Part shown: positions 62,567 through 64,000 of the stretch, one piece after another
Layout of the letters: each line of letters opens with the position of its first letter
Position numbering within the stretch: position 1 is the stretch's first letter
Assembly (NCBI GenBank): GCA_028868515.1
Contig: JAGWUI010000015.1
Coordinates: forward strand, 1 to 64,000
DNA length: 64,000 nucleotides
Reading direction: 5' to 3'
Source of the DNA: Gammaproteobacteria bacterium
GTDB lineage: Bacteria; Pseudomonadota; Gammaproteobacteria; Pseudomonadales; Moraxellaceae
Notes under the pieces: generated by a model
Databases searched by the model: none
What the model saw: only the letters and a program-made list of their open reading frames with translations
What the model was told of the DNA's origin: nothing
Translations under genes and position numbers: made by a program

Positions 62567-62915
62567 TGGTAATTCCTTTTTAGTCCCTAATACGATTTAT
62601 TCGTCCAAATGACTTTGCAATCACTGCAATTATTGAACGACGACTCAAACGTCTCTGTGGCGCTAGAATGCCGATTAAAATTCCACCTGTATTGATTAAA
62701 TTATCATCATGATTGAGAAATCACGCAAAAGTACAAAAAAAGTTCAATCGATAAAATATTCCATCCGATTTGTGCATTTGTCATCAATTCACAACATATC
62801 CACAAGCCTACTACTATGCTAGGATTAATCAGGTCGTCGCTGTAGACGCCATAACAAGTCAGCGTATGGAGTGCGTAGGTCTTGTTTCAGGGAGCAATCA
62901 GAAGACAGTCACGTT
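62567..62915. other. Divergent promoter region of lipase copy 2 and AraC-type regulator
   Basis: About 349 bases. It contains the segment ATTGATTAAATTATC...TTGAGAAATC at about 62690-62730 that resembles the one upstream of lipase copy 1, a candidate operator or conserved promoter part. No hairpin was found. Confidence 0.55.
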
Positions 62916-63959
62916 ATGAATCAATCACATAAGGATATGCAAAAAAGCAAATCTGCCTTACAGTCTGCTGAAGGGGCTGTCAGCACATTGTACGCAAGTT
63001 CATTACTAGACTACCTGCGTAGCATAAGCATTGATCCATCTACCCTATTTGAACCCGCAATCATTGCTGAATTACAAGAATCTAGCGGAACGATCTCTAT
63101 TGCTCGCTGGCAAATGATGCTGGAACATGCCGTGACCTATACAGGTGACATCGATTTACCCCTTAAAGTCTCGGAACAATTACAGGCGAAGCATTTCGGC
63201 ATGTTGGGATTTCTCATCATGAGTTTCAAAACCGCACGAGATGTGATTGAGAGCATGCTGCGCTTTGGGCCGCTCATCAGCGATATTCACGACACCATCT
63301 TAGTCATGAATGGCGACAATATTGAAGCGCATTGGATTCCTAAACTTGGGCCATCTACCCAGACTTTTATGCAGCAATCCCTTGTCGGTTGGGCAGTCAT
63401 GGCTCGTCAGATTACATCAAGGCCTGATATCATCTGTGACGCTTACTTTAGTTTTCCGAAACCTGACAATATCGAAAATTACCAACGAATCTTTGGTGGC
63501 AATATTTATTTTGATGCGCCAGTCACCAAGTTGGTCGCACCTCAATCCCTCTTAGATTTGCCCCTCACATTGAGTGATCCCGCAACCAATAGCCTGTTAC
63601 TGGCACAAGTAGAAAAGAAGCTGCAATTCATCAATCAGCCTGATTTCTTACAAGAGTTGCGTGAATATCTCATTGTGAGTCTTCCTTACGACGAAGTTTC
63701 CATTACCGAGGTTGCCGCTGCGTTCAATGTTTCTCCGCGTACATTGCAAAACCGATTAGCGGAGTTTGGCTATGGATACCGTACGCTCCTTGAGCAAGTC
63801 CGAGAAGAGCGAGCAAAGCACTACTTAAGTCAGACTGATTTGAGTTTAAATGAAATCGCCGATTTGCTGGGTTATTCGGAACAAAGTCCGTTTCAAAATG
63901 CGTTTCGGCGTTGGACGGGAGAGTCACCTGGGAGTTTTAGAAAGAATGCGGGGCGGTGA
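62916..63959 (+). CDS. AraC-family transcriptional regulator
   Basis: 347 residues. The N-terminal part fits the PF12625 ligand-binding domain (GTISIARWQMMLEHAVTYTGDIDLPLKVSEQLQAKHFGMLGFLIMSFKTARDVIESMLRF) and the C-terminal AraC HTH is EVAAAFNVSPRTLQNRLAEFGYGYRTLLEQVREERAKHYLSQTDLSLNEIADLLGYSEQSPFQNAFRRWTGESPGSFR. It is divergent from lipase copy 2, so it may control the lipases. The Met at 62916 is preferred over a GTG at 62871. A distant paralogue of the regulator at 9.3 kb. Confidence 0.9.
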   Translation: MNQSHKDMQKSKSALQSAEGAVSTLYASSLLDYLRSISIDPSTLFEPAIIAELQESSGTISIARWQMMLEHAVTYTGDIDLPLKVSEQLQAKHFGMLGFLIMSFKTARDVIESMLRFGPLISDIHDTILVMNGDNIEAHWIPKLGPSTQTFMQQSLVGWAVMARQITSRPDIICDAYFSFPKPDNIENYQRIFGGNIYFDAPVTKLVAPQSLLDLPLTLSDPATNSLLLAQVEKKLQFINQPDFLQELREYLIVSLPYDEVSITEVAAAFNVSPRTLQNRLAEFGYGYRTLLEQVREERAKHYLSQTDLSLNEIADLLGYSEQSPFQNAFRRWTGESPGSFRKNAGR

Positions 63960-64000
63960 AAACTCAGCTGAATAAATCTACCTAACCTTCACTTAAGAAG

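Noticed and set aside
1-64000. tRNA, rRNA, CRISPR or prophage signals
   Set aside because: None seen on reading through: no tRNA-like cloverleaf, no regularly spaced direct repeats and no phage structural or integrase genes. A tRNAscan or repeat search was not possible here.

Overview
The window looks like a chromosomal segment of a gammaproteobacterium of the family Moraxellaceae, near Acinetobacter. The reasons are a low-to-mid 40s percent GC by eye, the block murG-murC-ddl-ftsQ-ftsA-ftsZ followed by lpxC and a DciA gene, pyrE next to crc, hisIE followed by tatABC, a FilA-like secreted protein, and tandem secreted lipases. No rRNA, tRNA, CRISPR array or intact insertion sequence was recognised. 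The family assignment is inference from gene content and order; no alignment was run.

Layout. 0-2.1 kb: end of a methyltransferase cut by the window edge, and a CzcD-like metal exporter. 2.2-8.9 kb: a 204-bp MITE-like element, a PmrAB/QseBC-type two-component system, then four genes that together look like a lipid A amino-sugar modification pathway (NaxD-like deacetylase, polyprenyl-phosphate glycosyltransferase, GtrA, ArnT/FlmK-like transferase), closed by a strong terminator. 9-12.3 kb: small unknown gene, AraC regulator divergent from a PF10118 ferritin-like protein, truB. 12.5-17.3 kb: the most interesting region. It holds an ECF sigma factor, a small zinc-finger anti-sigma protein, an AbiJ/HEPN-like gene, and a copper-RiPP (HvfA/bufferin) locus: DoxX facing a secreted cysteine-rich precursor, the MNIO (DUF692) enzyme and its HvfC partner. 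The two divergent promoters share the pattern TGTAAY-N16-YGTCTA, which fits an ECF sigma factor. 17.4-19.9 kb: CBS protein, DUF2459, glutathione transferase, YcgN.

20-30.3 kb: cell envelope and division: LytM peptidase, dciA, lpxC, ftsZ, ftsA, ftsQ, ddl, murC, murG. 30.6-36.4 kb: an accessory stretch with DUF1993, DUF924, YnfA, two unrecognised genes, a TfpZ-like pilin accessory protein, a Wzz-like protein and a TPR membrane protein with a GspF-arm-like N-terminus; small palindromes beginning GTAG lie between several of these genes. 36.5-45.3 kb: gshB, pyrE, crc, a possible small RNA, a methyltransferase, lptF-lptG, pepA, holC. 45.3-46.6 kb: Mrr-type restriction enzyme convergent with an HNH protein. 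46.7-54.3 kb: thioesterase-like protein, SPFH protein, an energy-coupling-like protein, a second two-component system whose sensor has a His/Met/Pro-rich periplasmic segment, a FilA-like protein and an MFS transporter. 54.6-58.7 kb: hisIE-tatA-tatB-tatC and a UvrD-like helicase. 58.8-64 kb: a lipoprotein, two paralogous lipases without a foldase gene in view, and an AraC regulator.

How the parts fit: much of the window concerns the envelope (peptidoglycan precursors, LPS synthesis, transport and modification, Tat export, secreted lipases) and metal handling (CzcD, the HvfA-type copper locus, a probable metal-responsive sensor). The functional links are inferences from families and adjacency.
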